From Sphingomonas sp. RIT328 (lineage in GTDB: Bacteria > Pseudomonadota > Alphaproteobacteria > Sphingomonadales > Sphingomonadaceae), in assembly GCF_000632225.1 (NCBI RefSeq), contig NZ_JFYV01000023.1:186001-250000 (forward strand): 64,000 nucleotides of DNA, read 5' to 3'. The notes below the pieces were generated by a model. That model had not been told where the DNA came from. It did no database searches and worked only from the letters and a program-made list of their open reading frames with translations. A program made the translations under genes and the position numbers. Below are positions 20,135 through 27,760 of this stretch, in pieces; within the stretch, counting starts at the first letter, position 1, and every line of letters starts with the position of its first letter.

Positions 20135-20629
20135 TCAATCCTCCCCGGCACGGGGAGGGGGACCGCCAGCCGCAGGCTGGTGGTGGAGGGGGTTGGCCGC
20201 AAGCGCTGCGATCGCGTCAGCAGCGGCGTCGGCATCTTTCAGCACGTCCTTTGCGGGGATGTGCAGAACAGGATACCCGTTCTCGATCAAGAAGGCATCA
20301 CGCGCGATATCCCGGCTCGGCCGATCGGCGCGGTCATGCGCTTCGCCATCGACTTCGACGATCGTGCGGGTCGCGCTGCAATAAAAATCGGCGACATAGG
20401 GGCCGACCGGATGCTGCTTGCGGAACTTTGCGCCAGCCTGTTGACCTTTGAGCCGCTGCCAGAGCAGCGCTTCGGGCAGGCTCATCGACTTGCGCAATTT
20501 GCGGGCAGTGGCGGTTTCGGGGCGAAGCGAGCGCGGAGAGCCCCCTCCACCATCGCGCTGCGCGCGACGGTCCCCCTCCCCGTGCCGGGGAGGAATGGTC
20601 ACGCCGCCCACCCGTTCTTCTCCATCCAC
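20135..20629 (-). CDS. DUF559 (Vsr-like) endonuclease-domain protein
   Basis: A 164-aa frame whose core (residues about 42-145) matches DUF559: [39 protein letters not shown] and [19 protein letters not shown], with Asp81 and Glu92 as likely metal ligands of a PD-(D/E)XK/Vsr fold. Residues 11-31 and 146-164 are translations of the flanking repeat arms. Its start overlaps the end of glyQ by 31 bases; the internal ATG at 20485 (MSLPEALL) is an alternative that would shorten the protein to 116 aa. It interrupts the usual glyQ-glyS adjacency. DNA target and function are unknown. Confidence 0.8.
   Translation of the reverse strand: MDGEERVGGVTIPPRHGEGDRRAQRDGGGGSPRSLRPETATARKLRKSMSLPEALLWQRLKGQQAGAKFRKQHPVGPYVADFYCSATRTIVEVDGEAHDRADRPSRDIARDAFLIENGYPVLHIPAKDVLKDADAAADAIAALAANPLHHQPAAGGPPPRAGED
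20138..20595. mobile_element. Candidate inverted-arm element bracketing a DUF559 nuclease gene (copies B and C)
   Basis: Arm B (20138-about 20196) and arm C (about 20535-20595) are inverted copies of the repeat also found inside glyS, with outer tips AATCCTCCCCGGCACGGGGA and its complement ending GGGGAGGAAT. They enclose a DUF559 gene whose coding frame runs into both arms. The layout (inverted ends around a nuclease gene, with gene-less relatives nearby) is that of a small autonomous element and its short derivatives, but no transposition evidence such as a clear target duplication is visible. Confidence 0.5.
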
Positions 20630-21468
20630 GCCGCGCAGGCGCCTTTGGCAAGATCGCGGACGCGGCCGATATAGGCCTGGCGCTCCGCCACCGAGATCAC
20701 ACCGCGCGCCTGCAACAGGTTGAACGTGTGGCTCGCCTTGATCGCCTGTTCATAGGCGGGGATCGCCAGCCCGGCGGCGAGGCTGTTCTCGCATTCCGCC
20801 GCCGCCTTGCGGAACAGGTCGAACAGGCTGGCGGTGTCGGCGACCTCGAAATTCCACGTCGACATCTGCCGCTCGTTCTCGAGGAAGATGTCGCCATAGG
20901 TGACGCCCGCGTCGTTGAAGGCGAGATCGTAGACGTTGTCGACGTCCTGGATGTACATCGCCAGCCGTTCGAGCCCGTAGGTCAGCTCGCCCGCGACCGG
21001 CTTCATGTCGAACCCGCCCATCTGCTGGAAATAGGTGAACTGCGTCACCTCCATCCCGTCGCACCACACCTCCCAGCCGAGGCCCCAGGCGCCGAGCGTC
21101 GGGCTTTCCCAGTCATCCTCGACGAAGCGGATGTCGTGCCGCGTCATGTCGACGCCGATCGCCGCGAGGCTGCCGAGGTACAGCTCCTGCAGATCGGGCG
21201 GGCTCGGCTTGAGGATCACCTGATATTGATAATAATGCTGGAGCCGGTTGGGGTTCTTGCCATAGCGGCCGTCGGTCGGGCGGCGGCACGGCTGGACGAA
21301 GGCGGCGTTCCACGTATCGGGACCGAGCGCGCGCAGCGTCGTCGCGGTGTGGAACGTGCCCGCGCCCATTTCCATGTCGTAGGGCTGGAGGATCACGCAA
21401 CCCCGGTCGCTCCAATAGTCATGGAGCGTCAGGATCATCTTCTGGAAGGAGAGAGGTGCGGCTGCCAT
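20599..21468 (-). CDS. glyQ: Glycine--tRNA ligase alpha subunit
   Basis: GlyQ (289 aa) is the class II catalytic subunit that charges tRNA-Gly with GlyS. Motifs are [60 protein letters not shown] and [20 protein letters not shown]. Length is normal. It is the first gene of glyQ-DUF559-glyS(-ppdK) on the minus strand. Confidence 0.97.
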   Translation of the reverse strand: MAAAPLSFQKMILTLHDYWSDRGCVILQPYDMEMGAGTFHTATTLRALGPDTWNAAFVQPCRRPTDGRYGKNPNRLQHYYQYQVILKPSPPDLQELYLGSLAAIGVDMTRHDIRFVEDDWESPTLGAWGLGWEVWCDGMEVTQFTYFQQMGGFDMKPVAGELTYGLERLAMYIQDVDNVYDLAFNDAGVTYGDIFLENERQMSTWNFEVADTASLFDLFRKAAAECENSLAAGLAIPAYEQAIKASHTFNLLQARGVISVAERQAYIGRVRDLAKGACAAWMEKNGWAA

Positions 21469-21564
21469 CGGTCGAGGCTTTGGCCGATGCGACAGCGTCT
21501 AGCAAGTGGTGCGGCGCGGCATTAGCTTGGGGTAACACGACCCGATGATGGATAGATCCCCCGC

Positions 21565-22470
21565 ATGATACGTCCCCTTGGCGCTGCACTGTCGGCGATC
21601 GCGCTCTGCCTGTCCCTGCCCGCCTGCGCCCGTCCCGCCGCGCCCGCGCGCGCCGCCAACGATGCCGATCCGGCGCTGTGGGTGGTCAAGGACAAGGATA
21701 CGACCGTCTATCTGTTCGGCACCATCCACGTGCTCAAGCCGGGCCTGACCTGGTTCGACGAGGCGGTGAAGACCGCCTTCGACCGGTCGGACGAGGTCAA
21801 GCTGGAGATCGTCATGCCCGACCCCGCGGCGATGCAGGGCCTGGTGCAGGCGACCGGCGTCGCCGCCAAGGGCACGCCGCCGCTGACCGAGCGCCTGCCC
21901 GCCGACAAGCGCGCCGCCTTCACCGCCGCGGTGACCAACCTCGGCCTGCCCGCCAATGCGCTCGACACGTTCAAGCCGTGGCTGGCGGCGACGCAGCTGT
22001 CGGTGGCGCCGCTGTCCAAGCTCGGCTACGACAGCAGCAACGGCCCCGAACAGGTGATCACCGCCGCCGCCAAACAGGCGAACAAGCCGCTGACCGGGCT
22101 GGAGACCGCCGAACAGCAGCTCGGCTTCTTCGGCAGCCTGTCGGACAAGGCGCAGCTCGACTTCCTGGTCAGCACCGTCGATGAACTGCCCAAGCTCGAC
22201 CAACAGATGGCGGCGATGGTCGACGATTGGGCGAAGGGCGATCCCGATGCGCTCGCCGCCGAGATGAACGACGAGCTGAAGAGCTCGCCCGAGGTCGCCA
22301 AGGTGCTGCTCACCGATCGCAACGCGCGCTGGGCGGCGTGGATCAAGCAGCGGATGGCGCGGCCGGGCACGGTGTTCATCGCGGTCGGCGCGGGGCACCT
22401 CGCCGGGCCGGACTCGGTGCAGGCGCAACTGGCGAAGCTGGGCGTCAAGGCGGAACGGGTGAAATACTGA
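21565..22470 (+). CDS. TraB/GumN family protein
   Basis: A 301-aa protein with an N-terminal signal sequence and possible lipobox (LSLPAC near residue 21). The family motif VYLFGTIHVLKPG is near residue 48 and the second conserved GxGHL-type motif is VGAGHLAGPDSVQ near residue 275. TraB/GumN proteins have an erythromycin-esterase/Tiki-like fold and are suspected metal-dependent proteases. Here it is probably periplasmic or membrane-anchored. It is a single gene on the plus strand, followed by the D/E repeat pair. Confidence 0.88.
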   Translation: MIRPLGAALSAIALCLSLPACARPAAPARAANDADPALWVVKDKDTTVYLFGTIHVLKPGLTWFDEAVKTAFDRSDEVKLEIVMPDPAAMQGLVQATGVAAKGTPPLTERLPADKRAAFTAAVTNLGLPANALDTFKPWLAATQLSVAPLSKLGYDSSNGPEQVITAAAKQANKPLTGLETAEQQLGFFGSLSDKAQLDFLVSTVDELPKLDQQMAAMVDDWAKGDPDALAAEMNDELKSSPEVAKVLLTDRNARWAAWIKQRMARPGTVFIAVGAGHLAGPDSVQAQLAKLGVKAERVKY

Positions 22471-22474
22471 GTCA

Positions 22475-22659
22475 ATCCTCCCCGGCACGGGGAGGGGGAC
22501 CGCGCCCGCAGGGCGTGGTGGAGGGGGCTTGCCGCAAGCGGCACCACTTGTGATGCTCATTACCGGGCCCACACACCCTCGCAGGTAACAGCCGCCTGCG
22601 CGGGAGGAGAGCCCCCTCCACCAGCTACGCTGGTCCCCCTCCCCGTGCCGGGGAGGAAT
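22475..22659. repeat. Gene-less inverted-arm element (copies D and E) after the TraB gene
   Basis: Arm D (22476-about 22540) and arm E (about 22608-22658) are inverted copies of the glyS/DUF559 repeat, enclosing about 70 bases with no gene. Outer tips are AATCCTCCCCGG and CCGGGGAGGAAT, matching the tips of the DUF559 element. It lies 5 bases after the TraB stop and about 110 bases before rplY. It looks like a MITE-style derivative and may also act as a transcription stop. Confidence 0.8.
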
Positions 22660-22766
22660 TTGCGTTTTGGCGCACTCTCCGCTATGCGCGCCCGCTTCCG
22701 CTCCATGGTCATCCCTGGAGGCGTGGCGCGGGAACGGACTTTAGCACGTTTTGAAAAGGTAATCTG

Positions 22767-23405
22767 ATGAGCGACACCATTACGCTCGCAGCCGAGACGC
22801 GCGACCGGGTTGGCAAGGGAGCCTCCCGGGCGCTGCGTCGTGACGGCCGCGTCCCCGCCGTGATCTACGGCCAGAACAAGGAACCGACGGCGGTTCACCT
22901 CGAAGAGAAGGCGCTGACCAAGGCGCTGATGACCGGTCACTTCATGACCTCGGTGATCATGGTCGCCGGCGAGCGGACGCTGCCCAAGGACGTCGCCTTC
23001 CACCCGGTCACCGATCGTCCGGTGCACGTCGACTTCCTGCGCATCGGTGAACATACCGAAGTCACCGTCGCGGTGCCGGTCGTGTTTGCGGACGAAGAGG
23101 AATGCCGCGGCATCAAGCAGGGCGGCGTGCTCAACATCACCCGTCACGAGGTCGAGCTGATCGTCGACGCGGCGGACATCCCGTCGGAGATCACCATCTC
23201 GCTCAAGGGCCGCGAGATCGGCGATTCGATCCACATCAGTGACGTCGCGCTGCCCAAGGGCGCCAAGCCGGCGATCGACGACCGCGACTTCGCGATCGCC
23301 ACGATCGTGCCGCCGACGGTGCCGACCGCCGCCGACGAGGCGCTCGACGCCGAGGTCGCGGAGACGCAGGCCGCCGGTGCCGCTTCGGACACCGCCGAGG
23401 GCTGA
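22767..23405 (+). CDS. rplY: 50S ribosomal protein L25/general stress protein Ctc
   Basis: A 212-aa long-form L25 (Ctc type): the N-terminal 5S rRNA-binding domain starts [40 protein letters not shown], and the C-terminal beta domain has [20 protein letters not shown]. An acidic, Ala-rich tail ends the protein, as usual. It is followed by a strong intrinsic terminator. In many relatives pth (peptidyl-tRNA hydrolase) follows rplY; here it does not. Confidence 0.96.
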   Translation: MSDTITLAAETRDRVGKGASRALRRDGRVPAVIYGQNKEPTAVHLEEKALTKALMTGHFMTSVIMVAGERTLPKDVAFHPVTDRPVHVDFLRIGEHTEVTVAVPVVFADEEECRGIKQGGVLNITRHEVELIVDAADIPSEITISLKGREIGDSIHISDVALPKGAKPAIDDRDFAIATIVPPTVPTAADEALDAEVAETQAAGAASDTAEG

Positions 23406-23427
23406 TCCCTTCGCAGGACGAGAACAG

Positions 23428-23462
23428 GGGCAGGGAAGCGACACGGCTTCCCTGCCCTTTTT
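23428..23462 (+). terminator. Rho-independent terminator of rplY
   Basis: A perfect 12-base stem GGGCAGGGAAGC / GCTTCCCTGCCC with a 6-base loop, followed directly by TTTTTC, 23 bases after the rplY stop. This is a textbook intrinsic terminator for the plus-strand gene. The 150 bases between it and the next gene hold nothing I recognise. Confidence 0.92.
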
Positions 23463-23613
23463 CATGCGCCGGCCCGATCCCGATCCCGCCCATCCCCCGC
23501 ACCGGGCGGCGTTCCCCGACCGCGTACGAACGCCTTCGGAGCCGCAGGCCGAACCGCGGCCCGAGGAACGTCATCGCCGGATAGATGCCGACGTGCGGCC
23601 GGATCGCGCCGGA

Positions 23614-24363
23614 TCAAGGCGCAGCGGCGAACGCCATCCACAGCGCCATGACGACCATCATCACGTTTTCGGTCAGCGACAGGAAGCCGAGCGGCACGCT
23701 GCTGTCCCCGCCCACGCAGGCGCATTTCAGCTCGCGCCGGTCGATGTAGACCGCCTTGATCACCGACACCGCGCCGATCGTCCCGATCACCAGCGCGATC
23801 GGCACCGACAGCCAGGTCAGCACGCCCGCCGCCATCAGCACCCCTGCCAAGCCTTCGGCATAGGGATAGACGTACGAATAGGGCACCCAGCGTCTGGCCA
23901 GCAGGTCGTAGTTGAGGAACATCGTCGCGAACCGCTCGACGTTCTGGAGCTTGAGCAAGGCGAGGACGCACATCGAGAAGGCAATGAACCACTCGCCCGC
24001 GCGCAGCGTCAGCAGCGCACCGAACGCCGCCTGGCTCGCGGCGAGCGCCATCAGCGCCGTCATCGCGAACACCACCGCCACCGGGCGATAGGTCACCGCC
24101 TTCGGGTCGGCGACGGCCTTGCCGAAGAACCGCCGGACGTCGTCATAGCCGCCGACACGCTCGCCCGCGATGAAGGTCTGCGGCGTCGTCTTGACATGAT
24201 GCTGCGCCTTGAACGCGTCGGTCTCCTCGCGGGTCGTCAGCCAGTGATCCTCGACCGCGAAGCCGCGCCGTTGCAGCAGATCCTTCGCCTTCAACCCATA
24301 GGGGCAGACGTGGGTCGGCATCACCATACGATAGAGGATCGCCTTCTTCGTCGCGGCCGGCAT
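23614..24363 (-). CDS. Glutaredoxin-MauE fusion membrane protein
   Basis: A 249-aa fusion. Residues 1-85 are a glutaredoxin/thioredoxin-like domain with a single active cysteine in HVCPYGLKAKDLL (CPYG, Cys20) and the cis-Pro loop TTPQTFIAGERVGGYDD. Residues about 93-245 form four or more membrane helices of the MauE/DoxX type, with a Cys pair in ELKCACVGGDSSVPLGF and SLTENVMMVVMALWM. Such fusions occur with MerR regulators and metal resistance genes and probably move reducing equivalents or handle metal-thiol chemistry at the membrane. It is transcribed from a MerR-type promoter and divergent from merR. Confidence 0.82.
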   Translation of the reverse strand: MPAATKKAILYRMVMPTHVCPYGLKAKDLLQRRGFAVEDHWLTTREETDAFKAQHHVKTTPQTFIAGERVGGYDDVRRFFGKAVADPKAVTYRPVAVVFAMTALMALAASQAAFGALLTLRAGEWFIAFSMCVLALLKLQNVERFATMFLNYDLLARRWVPYSYVYPYAEGLAGVLMAAGVLTWLSVPIALVIGTIGAVSVIKAVYIDRRELKCACVGGDSSVPLGFLSLTENVMMVVMALWMAFAAAP

Positions 24364-24391
24364 GTATCTTCTCCCATGCGTGATCGGCCCC

Positions 24392-24423
24392 TATATAGGG
24401 GCCGTACCATGGTACGGAGTCAA
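24392..24423 (-). promoter_or_regulatory. MerR-type promoter with palindromic operator in a 20-bp spacer
   Basis: On the minus strand: -35 TTGACT (24423-24418), a 20-base spacer holding the dyad CCGTACCATGGTACGG, then -10 TATATA (24397-24392), 28 bases before the glutaredoxin-MauE start. The overlong spacer with a dyad is diagnostic of MerR activation by DNA untwisting. The dyad closely resembles the mercury MerR operator (CCGTAC...GTACGG). Confidence 0.88.
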
Positions 24424-24435
24424 GGCGTGTCTTCC

Positions 24436-24855
24436 ATGACGATCGCGACGCTTGCCGCCGAGGGCGGCGTGGGCGTCGAGACGATCCGGTTCTACCAGCG
24501 GCGCGGTCTGCTCGACACGCCGGACCGACCGCGCGGCGCGGGCAGCGGCGGTGGCATCCGCCGCTATGGCCCGTCCGACGTCCGGCGGCTGCGCTTCATC
24601 CGCTCCGCCCAGGCGGCCGGCTTCACGCTCGAGCAGATCCACGAGCTATTGGCGCTCGATGCCACCGACGATCGCGCGCGGGCGCGCACGCTCGCCATCG
24701 AGCGGCTCTCGGCGCTGGACGCGCAGATCGCCCATCTCGAAACGGCCCGAACGGCTCTTCGGCTTCTCGCGCAGGAATGCGGCAATGGCGATGCCGGCCC
24801 CTGCCCGATCCTGACCGCCTTCGACGGGGGGCACGGCCAAGCGCCCGTCCCCTGA
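24436..24855 (+). CDS. MerR family metal-responsive regulator
   Basis: A 139-aa MerR protein: winged HTH (VGVETIRFYQRRGLLDTPDR, IRRYGPSDVRRLRFI), dimer helix, and C-terminal metal loop QECGNGDAGPCPILTAF with Cys115 and Cys123. Mercury and lead MerR proteins also need a cysteine near position 79-82; here that region is DATDDRAR with no cysteine, so the metal site is altered. The ATG at 24436 lies just beyond the shared promoter region. It divergently controls the glutaredoxin-MauE gene. Confidence 0.9.
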   Translation: MTIATLAAEGGVGVETIRFYQRRGLLDTPDRPRGAGSGGGIRRYGPSDVRRLRFIRSAQAAGFTLEQIHELLALDATDDRARARTLAIERLSALDAQIAHLETARTALRLLAQECGNGDAGPCPILTAFDGGHGQAPVP

Positions 24856-25031
24856 CGTCCGCGCGTCAACCGATCACCGCCGATCCCGACCGTTCCTCGC
24901 AGTGCCTCGTGCCGGTACGGGCGACCAGATCTCCGCCTTGGTGGACGCGCTCGACCGGGACAGCATCCCGGAGCTGGCAGCGCCGCCGCGCGCCTGCGTG
25001 GCCGAGGCACGTATCGGGTCGCGACGCCAGA
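24856..25031. other. Short stretch between merR and the transposon, originally downstream of glmS
   Basis: No gene is recognisable in these 176 bases. A plus-strand frame ending in EARIGSRRQ runs up to the transposon tip and stops inside it (TAG), but its composition does not match any family. Before insertion of the transposon this sequence continued into the glmS 3' flank now at 60633. The last five bases, CCAGA (25027-25031), are the left copy of the target duplication. Confidence 0.6.
25027..25031. repeat. Target-site duplication, left copy (CCAGA)
   Basis: CCAGA immediately precedes the TGTGGAC tip and is repeated exactly at 60633-60637 after the right tip. Five bases is the duplication made by Tn7-family transposition. 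Confidence 0.93.
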
Positions 25032-25390
25032 TGTGGACCTAGAATAAAGTTTGTTCAAAAACCAGCGCTCGTCCCTCGGGACGGGCGCTTTCCGTATGTA
25101 CCGTCAAACTACCAGAGTTTGTCCATTTTCCGGAATTGCGTGCTCCTTGCCCGCTTGAGGTCGGGAATAAGGATTGGCCAAAAGCCCTCCCCCATCAAAA
25201 TGCCTCGTCGAATAAAGATTGTCCATTATGCCGGCATCGCCGGATCATGCCGTTGGGGATCGGGAATAAAGATTGTCCATTTCTCCGCAGTCGCCGGGTA
25301 AGACCAAAGCCGGCCGGGAATAGAGATTGTCCATTTCCGGGCTCGGCGCGGTCTATGGCGCTGGAGGTCGGGAATGTAGCTTGGTCAAAA
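25032..25390. repeat. Left transposon end with a TnsB-site array
   Basis: The tip TGTGGAC is followed by repeated sites at about 25042, 25113 (partial), 25164, 25210, 25264, 25318 and 25372. The best copies read GAATAAAGATTGTCCATT; the outer and innermost ones are degenerate. All but the partial copy point the same way, opposite to those at the right end. No gene lies between the tip and the TniQ gene that starts the left side. Confidence 0.9.
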
Positions 25391-25420
25391 GCGCCGCGAG
25401 GCGAGTCGGCGAAGCCAATT

Positions 25421-26707
25421 TCAGGATGGCTTTTCCCACGGATCAAGGATGCCTTCCTTCTTCATGTGGCGCCGCAGGACGTCCCAGTTGGTGCCGACGG
25501 AAGCCGCTGCCTTCGTGATGGTCAGTCCGTCGCGCGCGCACTTCGCGACATGATCGCGGAGGAGCGGGCCGAACCGAACCCGGAAGGATCGGCCAAGTCT
25601 GCCGTCCGGGTATTTCGACCGCGTGTAGACGTATCCGCACGAGCAACGGAACTTGACCGTGATGATGCGGCCGTTGGTCTTCAAAGGTGCATCCGTTTCC
25701 GTGATCGTCATATGGCCGAAGTGCTCGGCAAGCGGGTTCTCGCAAGCCCAGGGGCCGTCGCCGAAGGGGCCGCTGCCCTTCTCGATCTCGTCCATTACCA
25801 GAGACAGGAAACACAAAGGGTCGGAATGAACCTTTCGTGTCGGATCCATCGTATGTTCCATCCAGCCGTTCGTGCGCCCGGTGCCAGCGAGCAGGCCAGG
25901 AAAAGCCGGCTCGAGAGGTGCCAGAACGTCGTCGACGATCAGGTTGAGACGCGTCCAATCGACTTGGGAGCCCGCACGGACACCCTTTGCGACGATCCGG
26001 GCGGTGATGCTCCGCGCCGCCGTCACTTCATCCTCGGAACGCGGGTTCTCGAGCCAATCCGTCGCTCGGCGCGCAAGTTTCAATAATCGCTGGCGCGGCA
26101 CACTGCGATCGGCGACTGCGGACGGCGCATCGGGAGGGCATGTGTCTTTGTTCGCGCGGTGCAGAAAGTTGGTCTTCCCCAGCTTCACCTCGCTGATGCG
26201 CAGGTCGCACTCGTGCCGCGGACACACGAGGACGATGGGGAGCTGATGCTCCCGGCGAAAATATGCCTCGCCCTGACCTGCGATCATTTCTTCGTAGCAC
26301 GCGGGGCAGAAGCGGACGGTTTGCAACGGACCAAGCGGCTTTGCCCTCAGGCCGATGACAAGCCCCACCTTCCCTTCCTCGCCCCGCATCGCCTTCATGG
26401 CTTTTTCCCGAACCTGCGCGGTCGCGAAAGCCGTGTAGTAGGGCAGAAGCGTATGGCGCATCGCGAGTTCGTCGGCGGACGGACCCGAATGAAGTCGCGA
26501 CGCGAACCAATCGAGGTTGGACGGAAAGTCGACGACAGGTCTCTGGACATGGCGACCATAGACATGATCCCAGGTGTCCATGGCCGACACATGCGCCATG
26601 TGAAAGCTGAGCCGCGCGAACACCGAGTATAGGATTTCGCCGGGGTAGATCTCCGGGAAATACGGCATTCGGCGTGGATGGCTACGCGACTCGGCATTTT
26701 GCGTCAT
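25421..26707 (-). CDS. TnsD/TniQ family target-selection protein, left copy
   Basis: A 428-aa TniQ/TnsD protein. The N-terminal TniQ domain has YFPEIYPGEILYSVFARLS and LLPYYTAF, and a zinc finger FCPACYEEM...CPRHECDL with Cys134, Cys137, Cys162 and His165. The C-terminal part contains a second Cys cluster (FRCSCGYVYTR) and an HTH-like end (TITKAAASVGTNWDVLRRHM). It is shorter than the right-end copy (565 aa) but shares the GPFGDGPWACENPLAEH block. Such proteins bind a target DNA and recruit TnsC. It is transcribed toward the left tip, away from the tnsABC operon, so it is a separately controlled second selector. The start may be Met14. Confidence 0.9.
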   Translation of the reverse strand: MTQNAESRSHPRRMPYFPEIYPGEILYSVFARLSFHMAHVSAMDTWDHVYGRHVQRPVVDFPSNLDWFASRLHSGPSADELAMRHTLLPYYTAFATAQVREKAMKAMRGEEGKVGLVIGLRAKPLGPLQTVRFCPACYEEMIAGQGEAYFRREHQLPIVLVCPRHECDLRISEVKLGKTNFLHRANKDTCPPDAPSAVADRSVPRQRLLKLARRATDWLENPRSEDEVTAARSITARIVAKGVRAGSQVDWTRLNLIVDDVLAPLEPAFPGLLAGTGRTNGWMEHTMDPTRKVHSDPLCFLSLVMDEIEKGSGPFGDGPWACENPLAEHFGHMTITETDAPLKTNGRIITVKFRCSCGYVYTRSKYPDGRLGRSFRVRFGPLLRDHVAKCARDGLTITKAAASVGTNWDVLRRHMKKEGILDPWEKPS

Positions 26708-26763
26708 GCCGCCGACATGCGACTGTCAGGCCTGCCATTTCGTCAACGGCGGCAAGAGAGCCG

Positions 26764-27201
26764 TCAATCCGGCTCGCGGGGACAGAGCAGTTCGATCAGC
26801 AAGGTTTCCGACTGCAGGGTCTTGACGCTGCCCATTGTCACATCTGGTCGATTGAAACCGGGAGCCTCGAACAAACACGAGATCGGGCGTCCTGGCAAAG
26901 CGGCCTTGATGGTGTCGGGATAATCATTGTGCGGCGGCGTGAGAAAGACCTCATAGCGCCCATCGACGTACAGGACTTTGACACTCGAATTCATGACGAT
27001 CTTCTTGACGCGCACCCTGTCGTCGACAAGGCTCAACTCGATTTGCACTCCCTTGGGCGACGCAATCTGCACGGCTCCGCCGCCTTTGCGCAACATGTCG
27101 GGTATGCTCGCTGGATCATGGCCCGCGGCACGAAGCTGATCGGCCAGGAAGACGGGCGCCCCGGGGAGGGGCGATGGGGATTGTCGTCGATGATTCGTCA
27201 T
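26764..27201 (-). CDS. Unknown cargo protein, 145 aa
   Basis: A 145-aa soluble protein with no recognised domain. It begins with a Pro/Ser-rich segment, then LADQLRAAGHDPASIPDMLR, a beta-rich middle (VQIELSLVDDRVRVKKIVMN) and EAPGFNRPDVTMGS. It follows another unknown gene by 42 bases on the same strand, and both proteins open with a helix plus a DPAS(L/I)P motif, which suggests a diverged pair. A modest GAAGGCGCG ribosome site precedes the ATG. Confidence 0.6.
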   Translation of the reverse strand: MTNHRRQSPSPLPGAPVFLADQLRAAGHDPASIPDMLRKGGGAVQIASPKGVQIELSLVDDRVRVKKIVMNSSVKVLYVDGRYEVFLTPPHNDYPDTIKAALPGRPISCLFEAPGFNRPDVTMGSVKTLQSETLLIELLCPREPD

Positions 27202-27243
27202 CGCGCCTTCATCGCGGACGAATCTTTCCAGGTGGTGTTCGCT

Positions 27244-27606
27244 TCATACGGCCGGCGTGGCGGAAGCGGCTTCCTCGGACCAGAAGACCATCATCTCGAT
27301 TTCAGACACGAGTTCGGCCGGCAACCCGCCGCCCAGACTGCTCACCGTTCCGCCCGTCGGGGTGGTCGAAAGCAGGATCGGCGCCGGATACGCCGGCGTC
27401 GCGATGACCGTCGCGGCTTCGTCCCCGTCGAGCGTGAAGACGACGGGGACCCCGATCTCGCGGCGGACGTCGTACGGGTGAGGTGACATCTCGACACGGT
27501 AACTCTCGCCTTGGTAAGTCACCCCTACCGGCAGACTCGCAGGATCTAGCCCGATACTGCGGATCAGCGCTCCGATGGCGGAGCTAAGTTCCTGATCACG
27601 CGACAT
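27244..27606 (-). CDS. Unknown cargo protein, 120 aa
   Basis: A 120-aa protein, unrecognised: an N-terminal helix (SSAIGALIRSIGLDPASLPV), a beta-rich body (YRVEMSPHPYDVRREIGVPV, FTLDGDEAATVIAT) and an acidic C-terminus. A good AGAGGAAAAG ribosome site precedes the ATG. It is the first of two probable operon genes. It has no membrane segment or signal peptide. The 150 bases upstream (27607-27760) hold no gene I can see. Confidence 0.6.
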   Translation of the reverse strand: MSRDQELSSAIGALIRSIGLDPASLPVGVTYQGESYRVEMSPHPYDVRREIGVPVVFTLDGDEAATVIATPAYPAPILLSTTPTGGTVSSLGGGLPAELVSEIEMMVFWSEEAASATPAV

Positions 27607-27760
27607 TGGTCTTTTCCTCTCAAAACATGCAACCGCTCACTCCCCGATCAGCATCGTCGGCTCGATTGGCCTTCCACTCTACGTATCTCACCACGGTCTT
27701 CTCGTGGCCTGCGCTGCGGCTTTGGATGCCCCCATGTGAAGTTCGATCGATCGCCTTGGG

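Noticed and set aside
24777..25301. Plus-strand ORF crossing the left transposon tip
   Set aside because: It spans merR antisense-frame sequence, the flank and the end repeats, with Arg/Trp-rich nonsense composition, so it is not a gene.
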